In this document: in pieces, positions 27,843-36,564 of the stretch
Layout of the letters: each line of letters opens with the position of its first letter
Numbering within the stretch: the first letter of the stretch is position 1
Source of the DNA: Candidatus Nitrosocaldaceae archaeon
GTDB lineage: Archaea; Thermoproteota; Nitrososphaeria; Nitrososphaerales; Nitrosocaldaceae
Direction: 5' to 3'
Length of the DNA stretch: 64,000 nt
NCBI GenBank assembly: GCA_026002835.1
Contig: BPGC01000002.1
Span: 1-64,000 of the forward strand
Notes under the pieces: generated by a model
What the model saw: only the letters and a program-made list of their open reading frames with translations
Database searches by the model: none
What the model was told of the DNA's origin: nothing
Position numbers and translations under genes: made by a program

Positions 27843-28976
27843 TTAAGAATATGCAGCATGATACGCATTTATAAGTATTGTTTCAGGATCAAAGTTGCCA
27901 TATGTATTAATTAACAAGACGGCATCTATCTCATCAGGAAAACTCATAATCCCTCCTCTAAATCCTTTATAACCATTCTTATAAAAATCACCTCCATGTC
28001 CATAATATGTGCCTCTATCCTCTCCAAACCATTTTTGAAAACCAAAAAATCTCTTGTCGTCATTAAGCATTAGATATCGTATATTCTTATCAAGAACTTT
28101 ATTATATCTGAAATAAGCCAAAAATTTAGCCCAATCTATAGCAGAGGCATACCAACCATATGCTCCTATTGCTGTTGTATTAAAGTCTCCCCATGATACA
28201 CCATCAAAAAGCTCTCCTTGTTTATAGTATAGGCAAGGCTTAGTATCTACTTTATTATTCATTTCAGATATAGTCATAGGTATAAGGATATTTCTTCTAG
28301 CATAATCTATATAACCCTGGCCTGTTACACCTTCTACTACAAACGCTAAAAACCAGTAATTTGCATTATGATAATCTGAGTTTTGTGTTGGCATTACAGC
28401 ATTCTTCAAAACAGCATCAAATCCTGAGAGCTTTGCTGGTCCATTTAGTCCAGATGTATGGGTTAGTAATTGGTATATTGTTATGTTTTTTACTGTATCA
28501 TGAACATTAGGATACTTATCCTTGATGAAATTATACGCTTTATCATCAAGTTGTATTTTACCTTCTTCAATTAGCTTCATTATAGATATAGCACAGACTG
28601 GTTTTGCTAAACTTGCACTAACCATTCTAGTATATGGACTCATAGGTTCTGAATTTTGTTCAGATCGTGTTCTAGCATATCCTACTCCAGCTGCATCGAG
28701 AAGTTTCCCATATCTAACAATAGCATATGAATAACCAGCCACATCGTAATTATCAATAGTATCTATTATGCTATCTACCATTTTATTAACATCGAAAGTT
28801 GGTCCAGGATACTTTATATCATCAAATATAGATATTCCATCATGTATTCTATGCAAAATACGACCTTTAACGTAGCGTCTTTTTCTTTGAGTTGATATCT
28901 CTAACCAATCTTCATCGCTATTTAGATCTCTTTCAAATTCCTTTATTTCTGTATCTCTTTTTATCTTTCTTCTCAT
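27843..28976 (-). CDS. serine beta-lactamase-fold hydrolase (class C-like)
   Basis: 377 residues. The catalytic S-x-x-K is in VSASLAKPVCAISIMKLIEE near residue 110, and a Y-x-N follows in SDYHNANYWFLAFVVEGVTG near 200. A C-terminal HGG-like triad appears as YYGHGGDFYKNGYKGFRG near 335. The N-terminal 40 residues are highly charged (KIKRDTEIKEFERDLNSDED) and there is no signal peptide, so the enzyme is probably cytoplasmic. Such proteins are esterases or peptidases. True antibiotic resistance is not implied. Confidence 0.85.
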   Translation of the reverse strand: MRRKIKRDTEIKEFERDLNSDEDWLEISTQRKRRYVKGRILHRIHDGISIFDDIKYPGPTFDVNKMVDSIIDTIDNYDVAGYSYAIVRYGKLLDAAGVGYARTRSEQNSEPMSPYTRMVSASLAKPVCAISIMKLIEEGKIQLDDKAYNFIKDKYPNVHDTVKNITIYQLLTHTSGLNGPAKLSGFDAVLKNAVMPTQNSDYHNANYWFLAFVVEGVTGQGYIDYARRNILIPMTISEMNNKVDTKPCLYYKQGELFDGVSWGDFNTTAIGAYGWYASAIDWAKFLAYFRYNKVLDKNIRYLMLNDDKRFFGFQKWFGEDRGTYYGHGGDFYKNGYKGFRGGIMSFPDEIDAVLLINTYGNFDPETILINAYHAAYS

Positions 28977-29054
28977 GCATAATTAAGTACAATTGATATA
29001 TTTAACTATTTTGAATAAAATATACTTGATACAAAATATACATACCTCTAGATT

Positions 29055-29438
29055 TTATTCTATATACTTCTCAACCAATCTAGTTAATGCATCTTCACTT
29101 ATCGCTCCTACCAATCTATCTGCTACTTGTCCATTAACTAATACTATAAAGGTAGGTATAGCATAGACTTCATACTTTAACGCTATTGGCTGATTCTCAT
29201 CAACATTAACTTTAGCGAATAACATCTTTCCAGCATATCTCTTTGCTAATCTCTCAAATATTGGATGCATGTATCTACAAGGACCGCACCATGGAGCCCA
29301 GAAATCTATCAATACTGGCTTGTTAGATGATAATATATTATTAAAATTATCCATATTCACTTCAATTATAAGTTCTCTTCTCTGCATAAGTTCTTCCATC
29401 TTCTTTCTCATAATCTTCTCGATCTCTGGATCGCTCAT
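29055..29438 (-). CDS. trxA: thioredoxin
   Basis: 127 residues. The redox motif is DFWAPWCGPCRYMHPIFERL (WCGPC near residues 50-54), followed by KVNVDENQPIALKYEVYAIP with the conserved cis-proline and GQVADRLVGAISED. The N-terminal 25 residues (MSDPEIEKIMRKKMEELMQR) form an extra charged helix not present in E. coli thioredoxin but common in archaeal ones. No signal peptide is seen. It reduces disulfides in cytoplasmic proteins. Confidence 0.92.
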   Translation of the reverse strand: MSDPEIEKIMRKKMEELMQRRELIIEVNMDNFNNILSSNKPVLIDFWAPWCGPCRYMHPIFERLAKRYAGKMLFAKVNVDENQPIALKYEVYAIPTFIVLVNGQVADRLVGAISEDALTRLVEKYIE

Positions 29439-29657
29439 TGCTGTTAATGTTACATAATTATCTAATAATACTTTCGGTTATTACCAAATATAGCATATAT
29501 CGTTGTAGATCATAATTTTTATTAGCATAATATCTATAGAAATATAAAATGGATAAAAATAGTTACATAATAGATATTCTAAAATGGATAAAAATTGATA
29601 AAATTATACTTTAAAAGCATTATACATAATCTTTTATACTAGTAATGCGTATAAGGT

Positions 29658-29948
29658 ATGATGAATGGGTCAATAAACGTTAACTTGTTACTCAACGAGG
29701 TTGATCTTGATAAGCGTTGCGTTTGTAACGACGATAGGCTAGATAAAGCCTTGAGGTTGATAATTACAGCATCAAAGATGGCTGCAGATGCTGCATATCT
29801 ATTAGATTCTTATGGTAATGACAATCCTAATCCAGTTATCAAGACATATGCAAAATTGGCATCTGAGATAGCAAATGAAGCATCAACACTAGCAGCTGCT
29901 GCATCTTCATTATGTGATGAATGTATAGGTTACGAATCGACCTCGTAA
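29658..29948 (+). CDS. uncharacterised alanine-rich helical protein
   Basis: 96 residues (second ATG codon is also possible). LDKALRLIITASKMAADAAY and ASEIANEASTLAAAASSLCD are strongly helical and rich in alanine. Two cysteine pairs bracket the protein: CVCNDD near residue 21 and LCDECIG near 86, which could bind a metal or form disulfides. No family is recognised. It lies just before the phasin-like gene on the same strand, 68 bases apart, and shares its helical, alanine-rich character. Confidence 0.55.
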   Translation: MMNGSINVNLLLNEVDLDKRCVCNDDRLDKALRLIITASKMAADAAYLLDSYGNDNPNPVIKTYAKLASEIANEASTLAAAASSLCDECIGYESTS

Positions 29949-30016
29949 TGGTATTTATTACCATTCAAAACCCAAAGATTTATATTATAACCATGTATAA
30001 CCATAGTTGAAGAGAT

Positions 30017-30460
30017 ATGAGTAAGAAGGAACCAACTGATATAAATGTAACAGAGAGGACAGAGAAGGATATATTCGATACATGGTTTGAGTTATATACA
30101 AATGCAATAGATGAAGCAAGCAAGATACAAGCGCAATATGCACAAACACTAACAAGCATTCAGCAAGAATGCACCGATGCATGTAAAAAGACTGCAGAGG
30201 CATATGCAAACATAGCAAAGACAGTAGCACATACTACATGGGGTCCAGTTAAAGTCCCAGCTGCGATAACAAAATCTATAACTGATGCGGCAGAGATAAC
30301 TAACAAGATAGCAAATATAAGCAATAAGACAGTTATATCAAGTCTAGAACTAACTAGACAGAATATGAAGGTATTCAATGATAACATAGATGCATTTACA
30401 AAACTGAATATAAACTTCATAAAGACATGGAATAGCTTATTAGCTCCGCAGAGGAGTTAA
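30017..30460 (+). CDS. phasin-like helical protein
   Basis: 147 residues, all helical. It opens MSKKEPTDINVTERTEKDIF, then has a long amphipathic helix with DTWFELYTNAIDEASKIQAQ and AYANIAKTVAHTTWGPVKVP, and ends FTKLNINFIKTWNSLLAPQR. The W-F/A-rich amphipathic pattern and size resemble phasins that coat polyhydroxyalkanoate granules, which some Nitrososphaerota make. No PHA synthase gene is in the window, so the function is inference from pattern only. Confidence 0.45.
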   Translation: MSKKEPTDINVTERTEKDIFDTWFELYTNAIDEASKIQAQYAQTLTSIQQECTDACKKTAEAYANIAKTVAHTTWGPVKVPAAITKSITDAAEITNKIANISNKTVISSLELTRQNMKVFNDNIDAFTKLNINFIKTWNSLLAPQRS

Positions 30461-30519
30461 AATCCTATTATCTTTTTAATTCATAAAGTTATTATTAATA
30501 TCTCATTTTAATATTTAGC

Positions 30520-31539
30520 ATGAAGGCTGCATTTGTGGATGATAACAAAGTAGTTATAAAAGAGGTTCAAGAGCCTAAGATAGGAAGAAATGATCTCCTT
30601 GTTAGGATGAAGGCTTGTGGTATATGTGGTTCAGATCTAGAAAAAGTTTATGGAAGATACGGAGTTGTATCAAGAAGGTTAGGGCACGAACCATCTGGAG
30701 AGATTATTGCTGTTGGAGATAATATAAAAGATTTTAATATAGGCGATAGAGTTTTTGTGCATCATCATGTACCTTGCTATGAATGTCATTACTGCAAACA
30801 TGGAGATCATACAATGTGTAAACATTATCAGAAAAGTAATATCGAACCTTGTGGCTTATCTGAACTGTTTCTAGTTCCAGAATGGAATATAGTTAGAGGT
30901 GGAGTTATAAAATTACCAGATCATGTATCATTCGAAGAGGCTGCTATGATTGAACCATTAGCTTGCTGCATAAGAGCGATTGATAAGATAGGAATAATGA
31001 AAGATGATAATATCGCAGTTATCGGAGTTGGTCCAGCAGGTATGATGCAGATAATGCTTGCAAAGTTATATGGTGCAAGAACGTTTGCTATAGATATTAA
31101 TGAATTTAGATTAAAGTTTGCAAAGACTAATGGTGCAGATTATGCATTAAATGTAAAAGATGATGTTAGAGAAAATGCAATTAGGTATACAGATAATATT
31201 GGGATGGATGCTGTGATTGTATCTACTGGTCATCCTAGCGCATTTGAACTCGCTTTACAGATAATAAGAAGTGGAGGCAAGATAATATTATTTGGTGTAC
31301 CAGCAAAGAATACTAGTATAGAATTAGATCTTAATCATATATTTACTAATGAGATAAAGATACTGCCTAGCTTAGCAGCATCTGAGATCGAGACTAGAAA
31401 AGCATTTGAATTGATAAGTGAAAAGAAGATAGATATTGATAAGATAATAACTCACAAGTTTAGATTGGAAGATAGTAATAAGGCATTTGAATTGGCACAT
31501 AAAGGTATAGATGCTATGAAGATAGTAATAACAAATTAA
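30520..31539 (+). CDS. zinc-dependent medium-chain alcohol dehydrogenase
   Basis: 339 residues. The catalytic zinc site is KACGICGSDLEKVYG (Cys near 37) with GHEPSGEIIAVG (His-Glu near 59-60). The structural zinc site is HHVPCYECHYCKHGDHTMC (four cysteines near 85-100). The coenzyme fold has AVIGVGPAGMMQIMLAKLYG (GxGxxG near 168-173). Threonine, sorbitol and other polyol dehydrogenases share this plan. It sits 34 bases before an aldolase gene on the same strand, so both may act in one sugar or polyol pathway. Confidence 0.88.
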   Translation: MKAAFVDDNKVVIKEVQEPKIGRNDLLVRMKACGICGSDLEKVYGRYGVVSRRLGHEPSGEIIAVGDNIKDFNIGDRVFVHHHVPCYECHYCKHGDHTMCKHYQKSNIEPCGLSELFLVPEWNIVRGGVIKLPDHVSFEEAAMIEPLACCIRAIDKIGIMKDDNIAVIGVGPAGMMQIMLAKLYGARTFAIDINEFRLKFAKTNGADYALNVKDDVRENAIRYTDNIGMDAVIVSTGHPSAFELALQIIRSGGKIILFGVPAKNTSIELDLNHIFTNEIKILPSLAASEIETRKAFELISEKKIDIDKIITHKFRLEDSNKAFELAHKGIDAMKIVITN

Positions 31540-31573
31540 GAAAAGTTTAACTATATCCTAGCATAACTCTTGG

Positions 31574-32395
31574 ATGATAGAAATGGAATGGGGTATGAAG
31601 AATAGATTATCGAGGATATTCAAGCAAGATGGGAGAACAGTAATGCTAGCTGTAGATCATGGTTATTTTCTAGGTCCTACTGAGAGGTTAGAAGATGCTA
31701 GAAAGACTATAGAACCATTACTACCTTATGCAGATTCAATAATGCTAACAAGAGGGATATTAAGGAATTGCGTAGATCCTAGCAATGACATTCCAGTAGT
31801 TCTGAGAGTATCTGGAGGGACTAGCATAATTGGAAAAGATTTATCAAATGAGGATATAACTACAAGCATAGAAGATGCTATAAGGATAAATGCATCAGCA
31901 TTGGCAATGTCGATATTTGTAGGAGCTGAGTATGAACATCAAACATTGGTAAACCTAGGAAAATTAGTTAATGATGGAGAAGAGTATGGCATTCCTGTTT
32001 TAGCTGTTACTGCAGTTGGAAGAGAGATGGCTAGAGATGCTAGGTATCTAGGATTAGCTAGTAGGATAGCTGCTGAATTAGGTGCACATATGGTAAAGAC
32101 ATACTATTGTAAGGATTTTTATAAGGTAGTAGAAGCATGTCCAGTTCCAGTTATAATTGCTGGAGGTAAGAAGATACCAGAGAAAGATGCTTTAGAATTG
32201 ACATATAATGCAATAAGTGAAGGAGCTGCTGGAGTAGATATGGGAAGGAATATCTGGCAATCCGATTATCCAGTAGCCATGATCAAAGCGGTTAATAAGA
32301 TAGTGCATGAGAATGCTACTGCTGAAGAAGCGTATGAATATTTTAATAGCATAAAGGAAGAGGCTGAAGTACAGTTAAAGAAGAGTAAGAAATGA
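31574..32395 (+). CDS. DhnA-type class I aldolase (FBA / LsrF / ADH synthase family)
   Basis: 273 residues. [20 protein letters not shown] and [15 protein letters not shown] form the phosphate-binding start, [15 protein letters not shown] follows, and [20 protein letters not shown] carries the Schiff-base lysine near residue 175. The end [20 protein letters not shown] holds the second phosphate site. This family covers archaeal fructose-bisphosphate aldolase, LsrF and the archaeal shikimate-entry enzyme, which cannot be separated by eye. The long DHG motif and neighbouring dehydrogenase favour a sugar-phosphate role. Confidence 0.8.
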   Translation: MIEMEWGMKNRLSRIFKQDGRTVMLAVDHGYFLGPTERLEDARKTIEPLLPYADSIMLTRGILRNCVDPSNDIPVVLRVSGGTSIIGKDLSNEDITTSIEDAIRINASALAMSIFVGAEYEHQTLVNLGKLVNDGEEYGIPVLAVTAVGREMARDARYLGLASRIAAELGAHMVKTYYCKDFYKVVEACPVPVIIAGGKKIPEKDALELTYNAISEGAAGVDMGRNIWQSDYPVAMIKAVNKIVHENATAEEAYEYFNSIKEEAEVQLKKSKK

Positions 32396-32806
32396 TCAGT
32401 GTTCAGGCATTCTAGAGAGATGCTCATGAATGATTAACCACTTATCATTATATTTCTTGAGTATCATACTAACTCTAGCCTTAACATTCAATGTCCTTCC
32501 AGTAAAACTATAATCATCAACGATCATGCCTTGTTCTTCTAAGATGAATGCTGTTATCGCTATATCATTAAATATCTCAATCTTCAGATCTTTGATCTTG
32601 AAATCATAATCTGATACATTAGCAAAGAACATCTCTTCATGCAAACATGCTTCCTCATAACCTTGAAGATGGTAAGGAGGTATATCACTAAACTTTGAGA
32701 ATTGCTCATTATCAAGATGAATAGAATGTATTAATGATAACTCTTTATTCTTTCCTATGTTGAATGCTTGATGAATTGTTCGCTCTATAATCTTCTTCTC
32801 ATCCAT
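32396..32806 (-). CDS. NTF2/SnoaL-like fold protein (DUF4440-type)
   Basis: 136 residues. FSKFSDIPPYHLQGYEEACL lies in the N-terminal helix region. Then IKDLKIEIFNDIAITAFILE and GRTLNVKARVSMILKKYNDK form the curved sheet, ending WLIIHEHLSRMPE, a signature of this fold (W-x-I-x-H-x-H-x-S). Members include ketosteroid-isomerase-like enzymes and ligand-binding proteins of unknown role. It is convergent with the aldolase gene with no gap. Confidence 0.75.
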   Translation of the reverse strand: MDEKKIIERTIHQAFNIGKNKELSLIHSIHLDNEQFSKFSDIPPYHLQGYEEACLHEEMFFANVSDYDFKIKDLKIEIFNDIAITAFILEEQGMIVDDYSFTGRTLNVKARVSMILKKYNDKWLIIHEHLSRMPEH

Positions 32807-32863
32807 AATATTTGAAATGCTTATTAGTTAATAAATACTTTAATAAAATAAATATAGATGGTT

Positions 32864-33133
32864 TTAACCCTCTAACTCCTTTATCTGTGCTTCAGTCTCT
32901 TTAACAAGATTTTCTTGTCCTCTAGCTTTTGCTATCTCTAATAATGTCTTTAGTTCTTGTAACTTCTTCTGTTCTTCTGGAGTTAATTCCTTCTTTGCCT
33001 TTGTCTCAGTTACTTGCTTTACCTCAATTTTAGGTTGAGATTCTACTGATTTTGATATCAAAGATACTATCTCTTTTGCTACTGGACTATTTGCAGGAAC
33101 TCTTATAATTATCTCTATATTCGCTGCTGACAC
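32864..33133 (-). CDS. uncharacterised small protein with a charged helical tail
   Basis: 89 residues, GTG start. IEIIIRVPANSPVAKEIVSL begins an amphipathic segment. A lysine/glutamate-rich helix from about residue 40 (KELTPEEQKKLQELKTLLEI) runs to the end. No signal, no membrane segment and no recognised family. It is divergent from the cupredoxin gene (72-base gap). Confidence 0.5.
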   Translation of the reverse strand: MSAANIEIIIRVPANSPVAKEIVSLISKSVESQPKIEVKQVTETKAKKELTPEEQKKLQELKTLLEIAKARGQENLVKETEAQIKELEG

Positions 33134-33204
33134 GGAATACTAATCAATTGCTTTAATTTAAGTTTTAATGTACGTTTATAATATAGAAAGGGTATAATTA
33201 TATT

Positions 33205-34146
33205 ATGAAAATTGAGTATTGGTTAATAATAGGAGTAATATTAGCAATTACTTTAACAATTCCTCCTAGCCAAGCAAAGGAAGTTATAGTTGAGATACCA
33301 TATGGTGTATCCAATCCATCTTTTGATCCTCAGATTGAAGGAAGAGCAGAAGCATGGTTCATTCCTCCTGAGGTTAAGATCATGGTTTATGATACAGTTA
33401 CATGGGTTAACAAGGATATAACTAAACATGATATAACTAGTGGTATAGGAGTAAGCAGATTTGAAGGAGTGCAAGGTGTTAGAGGTGAACCAGATGGCAA
33501 GTTTACTAGCAATATAATAGAAAAAGGTGGAAGTTGGTCTTATACTTTTACCGAACCTGGAGTTTATCCATACTTTTGTGCCATACATCCATGGATGGTT
33601 GGTGCTGTAATAGTTGAGCTCCCAAACTATCCTCACGATGCTGAAGGCAATCCTATAGAATTCCCAATAATAACTAGAACTCCTGATGGATTATATACTC
33701 CAGAGATTAGATGGGATCCTCCAATAATAAAGGTAGGTGAGCCTGTAGTATTTACAAATGCATTCTATGATATAAATAATATAAACAGAGTTGAGTATCT
33801 AAAGTATGATTTTGTATTGATATTGAATGGCGAAGAGATCTATAGAGTATCAACACATTCTGGAGGAGGAGCAGAAAATTTCAAATTGGTTATAAATGAA
33901 CCAGGAATATTAAAGATAAAGTTTGAGAATATAGATGGTAAAGAGGGTAATGATGTAGAGTTTAGTACTAGAGTATACGGTGAACCAAACCTAGATGTTC
34001 CAGAGAGAGTAGAAACTCTAGTAGGTTCAAGTAAAGAAGACCCAGAGACAATATTTACATTAGTTAATATAGGCTATTTAGCCTTAGGTGGCTCATTAGT
34101 AGCTCTAGTAGTTTATTACAAGAAGAGATGGAAGGTTAAACAATAA
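33205..34146 (+). CDS. secreted, membrane-tethered plastocyanin-like copper protein
   Basis: 313 residues. A signal peptide covers residues 1-25 (IIGVILAITLTIPPSQA). The cupredoxin domain (about 45-140) has VTWVNKDITKHDITSGIG (first copper His) and YPYFCAIHPWMVGAVIVELP with Cys, His and Met of a type 1 site. Residues 145-275 form a second beta domain (VGEPVVFTNAFYDINNINRV). A C-terminal helix (GYLALGGSLVALVVYY, about 285-303) followed by KKRWKVKQ anchors it outside the membrane. Blue copper electron carriers of this design are abundant in Nitrososphaerota. Confidence 0.88.
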   Translation: MKIEYWLIIGVILAITLTIPPSQAKEVIVEIPYGVSNPSFDPQIEGRAEAWFIPPEVKIMVYDTVTWVNKDITKHDITSGIGVSRFEGVQGVRGEPDGKFTSNIIEKGGSWSYTFTEPGVYPYFCAIHPWMVGAVIVELPNYPHDAEGNPIEFPIITRTPDGLYTPEIRWDPPIIKVGEPVVFTNAFYDINNINRVEYLKYDFVLILNGEEIYRVSTHSGGGAENFKLVINEPGILKIKFENIDGKEGNDVEFSTRVYGEPNLDVPERVETLVGSSKEDPETIFTLVNIGYLALGGSLVALVVYYKKRWKVKQ

Positions 34147-34285
34147 TAACATTTTATTAGGCAAAGAATTGAATGAGGTTGTATTTAATAAGAATGATGG
34201 ATTATCATATGTTATTATACATTATGGAGAATCTTCTAATATTATTATATAGTATTTACAATTTTTACTAGTGACATTTTTAGAA

Positions 34286-34298
34286 ATATTTATATAAT
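34286..34298 (+). promoter_or_regulatory. TATA box of the GC-rich small transcript candidate
   Basis: The AT-rich run ATATTTATATAAT sits about 25 bases before 34315-34317, the expected distance from an archaeal TATA box to the transcription start. Confidence 0.5.
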
Positions 34299-34314
34299 CT
34301 CTAGTGATAGTTAA

Positions 34315-34380
34315 GCATGTGGACTGCCCAGACCACCATAACCAGCCCATGCCCATGGGGAGGAGCCTTTGTCCTCCCCT
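34315..34380 (+). ncRNA. GC-rich small RNA candidate with terminal hairpin
   Basis: About 60% GC within a genome near one-third GC, in a stretch without a clear gene. It begins about 25 bases after a TATA box and ends with a hairpin: 34357-34364 pairs with 34372-34379 (8 bp, mostly G-C, 7-base loop), then TTT. A second palindrome, CCCATGGG, overlaps the 5' arm. GC-rich islands of this sort in AT-rich archaea are often structured RNAs. An alternative is a leaderless frame from ATG 34317 (45 codons, starting MWTAQTTITSPCPWGG) running antisense into the next gene. No RNA family is recognised. Confidence 0.45.
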
Positions 34381-34683
34381 TTAAACTGGTTTTAACTCTA
34401 CAACTATCCTCTTCTCATATGCTCTCTGATCATTATATTTTATACAAGAGATAATTCTACTTAATTCTTCGTCTTCAACTATTTTAGCAATACATTCAAT
34501 TACTTTATCATCTATAACAATTTTAGCATATGGCTTAGCAATTATATTCTTTAACCAATCACTATTAGCATTCCTTCTAGATATATAATATTTGCCATTA
34601 TAATATACGATTCTTATGGGAATCTTATGTTCTTTCTTACTCTTCCTTCCTATAGTTATTAACTCGCCTATAAATGAACTCAT
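34381..34683 (-). CDS. short deazaflavin (F420)-dependent nitroreductase-like protein
   Basis: 100 residues of the split-barrel fold. ITIGRKSKKEHKIPIRIVYY near the N-terminus, YYISRRNANSDWLKNIIAKP in the middle, then AKIVIDDKVIECIAKIVED follow the Ddn/DUF385 pattern (TxGRKSG, WxxNLxAxP). These proteins bind coenzyme F420 or similar flavins. It overlaps the argH stop-start by four bases (ATGA), so it belongs to that operon. The protein lacks the N-terminal helix of mycobacterial Ddn. Confidence 0.7.
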   Translation of the reverse strand: MSSFIGELITIGRKSKKEHKIPIRIVYYNGKYYISRRNANSDWLKNIIAKPYAKIVIDDKVIECIAKIVEDEELSRIISCIKYNDQRAYEKRIVVELKPV

Positions 34684-36113
34684 CTTTCATTCATTATTTT
34701 ATTAGCAATCTCTTCTAACCTTTTCATAGCATCCTCAATCTTTGCAACTCTCTCATTTATAACCTTCTTATGTATGTCTATAATTAACCTTCTTTCATCG
34801 ATCATTCTAATATCTTCTTTAGGATTTGCTGCTCCAATTGATACCCTAGAATTTATTACACTAACATCAAGTATTTGCAATAACTCATAAACCTCATCAT
34901 TATTTACCTCTTCTTGTGTCAATTCTTTAATGCTTTTCTTCTTATTGCTTGCTAACATAACTAATGAACCTACTATTTTATGAGCTTCTCTAAAAGGCAT
35001 GCCTTTCTTAACTAGCATCTCTGCTAGATCTAATGCTAAAGCATAGCTTTTACTAGCCTTATCAAGCATATTCTCCTTCTTTGCTACTAAACCTTCTATG
35101 ATCAATCTCATTATATTTATAGAATCTTTACTAACCCTAATAGCATCAAGCAATACTCGCTTTGTATCTTGCAAATCTCTATTATAGCCAGACGGTAATG
35201 ATTTTATTGTGCTTATTATAGAAGTAAGATTTCCTATAACCGATGCTGTTCTGGCTCTTAATAATTCCAATGGACATGGGTTCTTCTTCTGAGGCATTAT
35301 GCTAGAGGTTGATGTTAGTTCATCAGGCAATTCTATATAATCAAATTCGTTACTAGACCATATTATTAGATCCTCAGCCATTCTACTTAGGTTAAGCATT
35401 ATGTTAGTTAGGATGAAACAGAATTCTAGCATAAAATCTCTATTGCTAGTAGCATCTATAGAATTCTCTATCAAGGTATCAAATGCTAGTAATTCTGCTG
35501 TCAATCTTCTATCTATAGGCAATGATGTTCCTCCTATTGCAGATGCTCCTAACGGCGATCTGTTTATCCTTTTATAACAATCATCAAACCTCTCAACATC
35601 TCTTAACAACATATCTGCATATGCTAACATATAATGCGAGAACAAGCCTATCTGTGCTTGTTGTAGATGCGTATACATTGGCATTATACAATCTAAAGTA
35701 TAATTAGCCTTATTAATCAGAGATGAGATCAATGCTATTAACTCATTACTGATAATGTTTATCTCATCTCTGATTAATAATCGGAGATCTAATGCTACTT
35801 GATCATTTCTAGATCTGCCAGTATGCATCTTTCCTCCATGCTCTAGTTTAGCATGTTTGATAACATACGCTTCCAAAGCTTCATGAATATCCTCATAACT
35901 ATCTCTATCTATAACATCACTTTTTGCTTGCTTTAATGCTATAAGGATAGCTTTTGCATCTTCATTATCGATTATATTACACTCTTTTAGCATTATTACA
36001 TGAGCCATACTTCCAATTATATCATATTCTAATAATACTTGATCCTCATCTATAGATGATAAATATCTTAACGCATCTTTATCTAACGAACCTTTCAATC
36101 TAGATCTATACAT
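34680..36113 (-). CDS. argH: argininosuccinate lyase
   Basis: 477 residues. MHTGRSRNDQVALDLRLLIR near residue 97 and the family signature STSSIMPQKKNPCPLELLRA near 270 (catalytic serine on the SS loop) are intact, along with TYMPMYTHLQQAQ-like MPMYTHLQQAQIGLFSHYML near 145. The enzyme splits argininosuccinate into arginine and fumarate, the last arginine step. argG is not in the window. The upstream archease gene ends 5 bases before the ATG, and the F420-type gene overlaps the stop. Confidence 0.95.
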   Translation of the reverse strand: MYRSRLKGSLDKDALRYLSSIDEDQVLLEYDIIGSMAHVIMLKECNIIDNEDAKAILIALKQAKSDVIDRDSYEDIHEALEAYVIKHAKLEHGGKMHTGRSRNDQVALDLRLLIRDEINIISNELIALISSLINKANYTLDCIMPMYTHLQQAQIGLFSHYMLAYADMLLRDVERFDDCYKRINRSPLGASAIGGTSLPIDRRLTAELLAFDTLIENSIDATSNRDFMLEFCFILTNIMLNLSRMAEDLIIWSSNEFDYIELPDELTSTSSIMPQKKNPCPLELLRARTASVIGNLTSIISTIKSLPSGYNRDLQDTKRVLLDAIRVSKDSINIMRLIIEGLVAKKENMLDKASKSYALALDLAEMLVKKGMPFREAHKIVGSLVMLASNKKKSIKELTQEEVNNDEVYELLQILDVSVINSRVSIGAANPKEDIRMIDERRLIIDIHKKVINERVAKIEDAMKRLEEIANKIMNER

Positions 36114-36117
36114 ACTC

Positions 36118-36537
36118 TCACAGATCTAACAAGAATCTTACCTTATATTTACCATCTTCTTCTTTAACTTCCATAAGATGATATGTTACTGCTTTTATCT
36201 CTACTTTATAATTATGCTTATTTATATCCAACTCTTCTCCATACGCTTCTGCATCTAGCATATAATCCTCTTTCTTATCTATCCTAACTTTGAATTCCTT
36301 TAATGCCATTCTATCAACAGTTAATTTTAATAATACCTCTTCTAACCAATTATATAATAATTCTTCGAGATCATAACCACTAGCATTGATCTTAACTTGC
36401 TTCTTGGCCTCTATTGAATTTATATCTATCATCGTATCAACTAAACCTTTAGCAGCATTCTCAAAAGCTTCCTCTAGTGTATTGCCTTCAGCCTCTATAT
36501 AAGCATCTGTCATATGATCTAGGAATCTATATCCCAT
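36118..36537 (-). CDS. archease, RtcB RNA-ligase cofactor
   Basis: 139 residues. MGYRFLDHMTDAYIEAEGNT carries the conserved DHxxD, followed by LEEAFENAAKGLVDTMIDIN, LLYNWLEEVLLKLTVDRMAL and the C-terminal YKVRFLLDL with the invariant aspartate that coordinates metal. Archease activates RtcB, which joins exons after archaeal tRNA-type splicing. That activity matters here because the aIF5A gene in this window appears to need exactly such splicing. Confidence 0.93.
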   Translation of the reverse strand: MGYRFLDHMTDAYIEAEGNTLEEAFENAAKGLVDTMIDINSIEAKKQVKINASGYDLEELLYNWLEEVLLKLTVDRMALKEFKVRIDKKEDYMLDAEAYGEELDINKHNYKVEIKAVTYHLMEVKEEDGKYKVRFLLDL

Positions 36538-36564
36538 TGCTATATTATAAAAATAGATTTGGTA

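Noticed and set aside
27843..28976. An antibiotic resistance beta-lactamase
   Set aside because: The fold and SxxK motif are shared by many cellular esterases and peptidases. There is no signal peptide, and archaea lack peptidoglycan targets.
34150..34255. A 35-codon open stretch after the cupredoxin gene
   Set aside because: It lacks a convincing start, shows no motif, and may be chance. It could be a gene remnant but I cannot support that.
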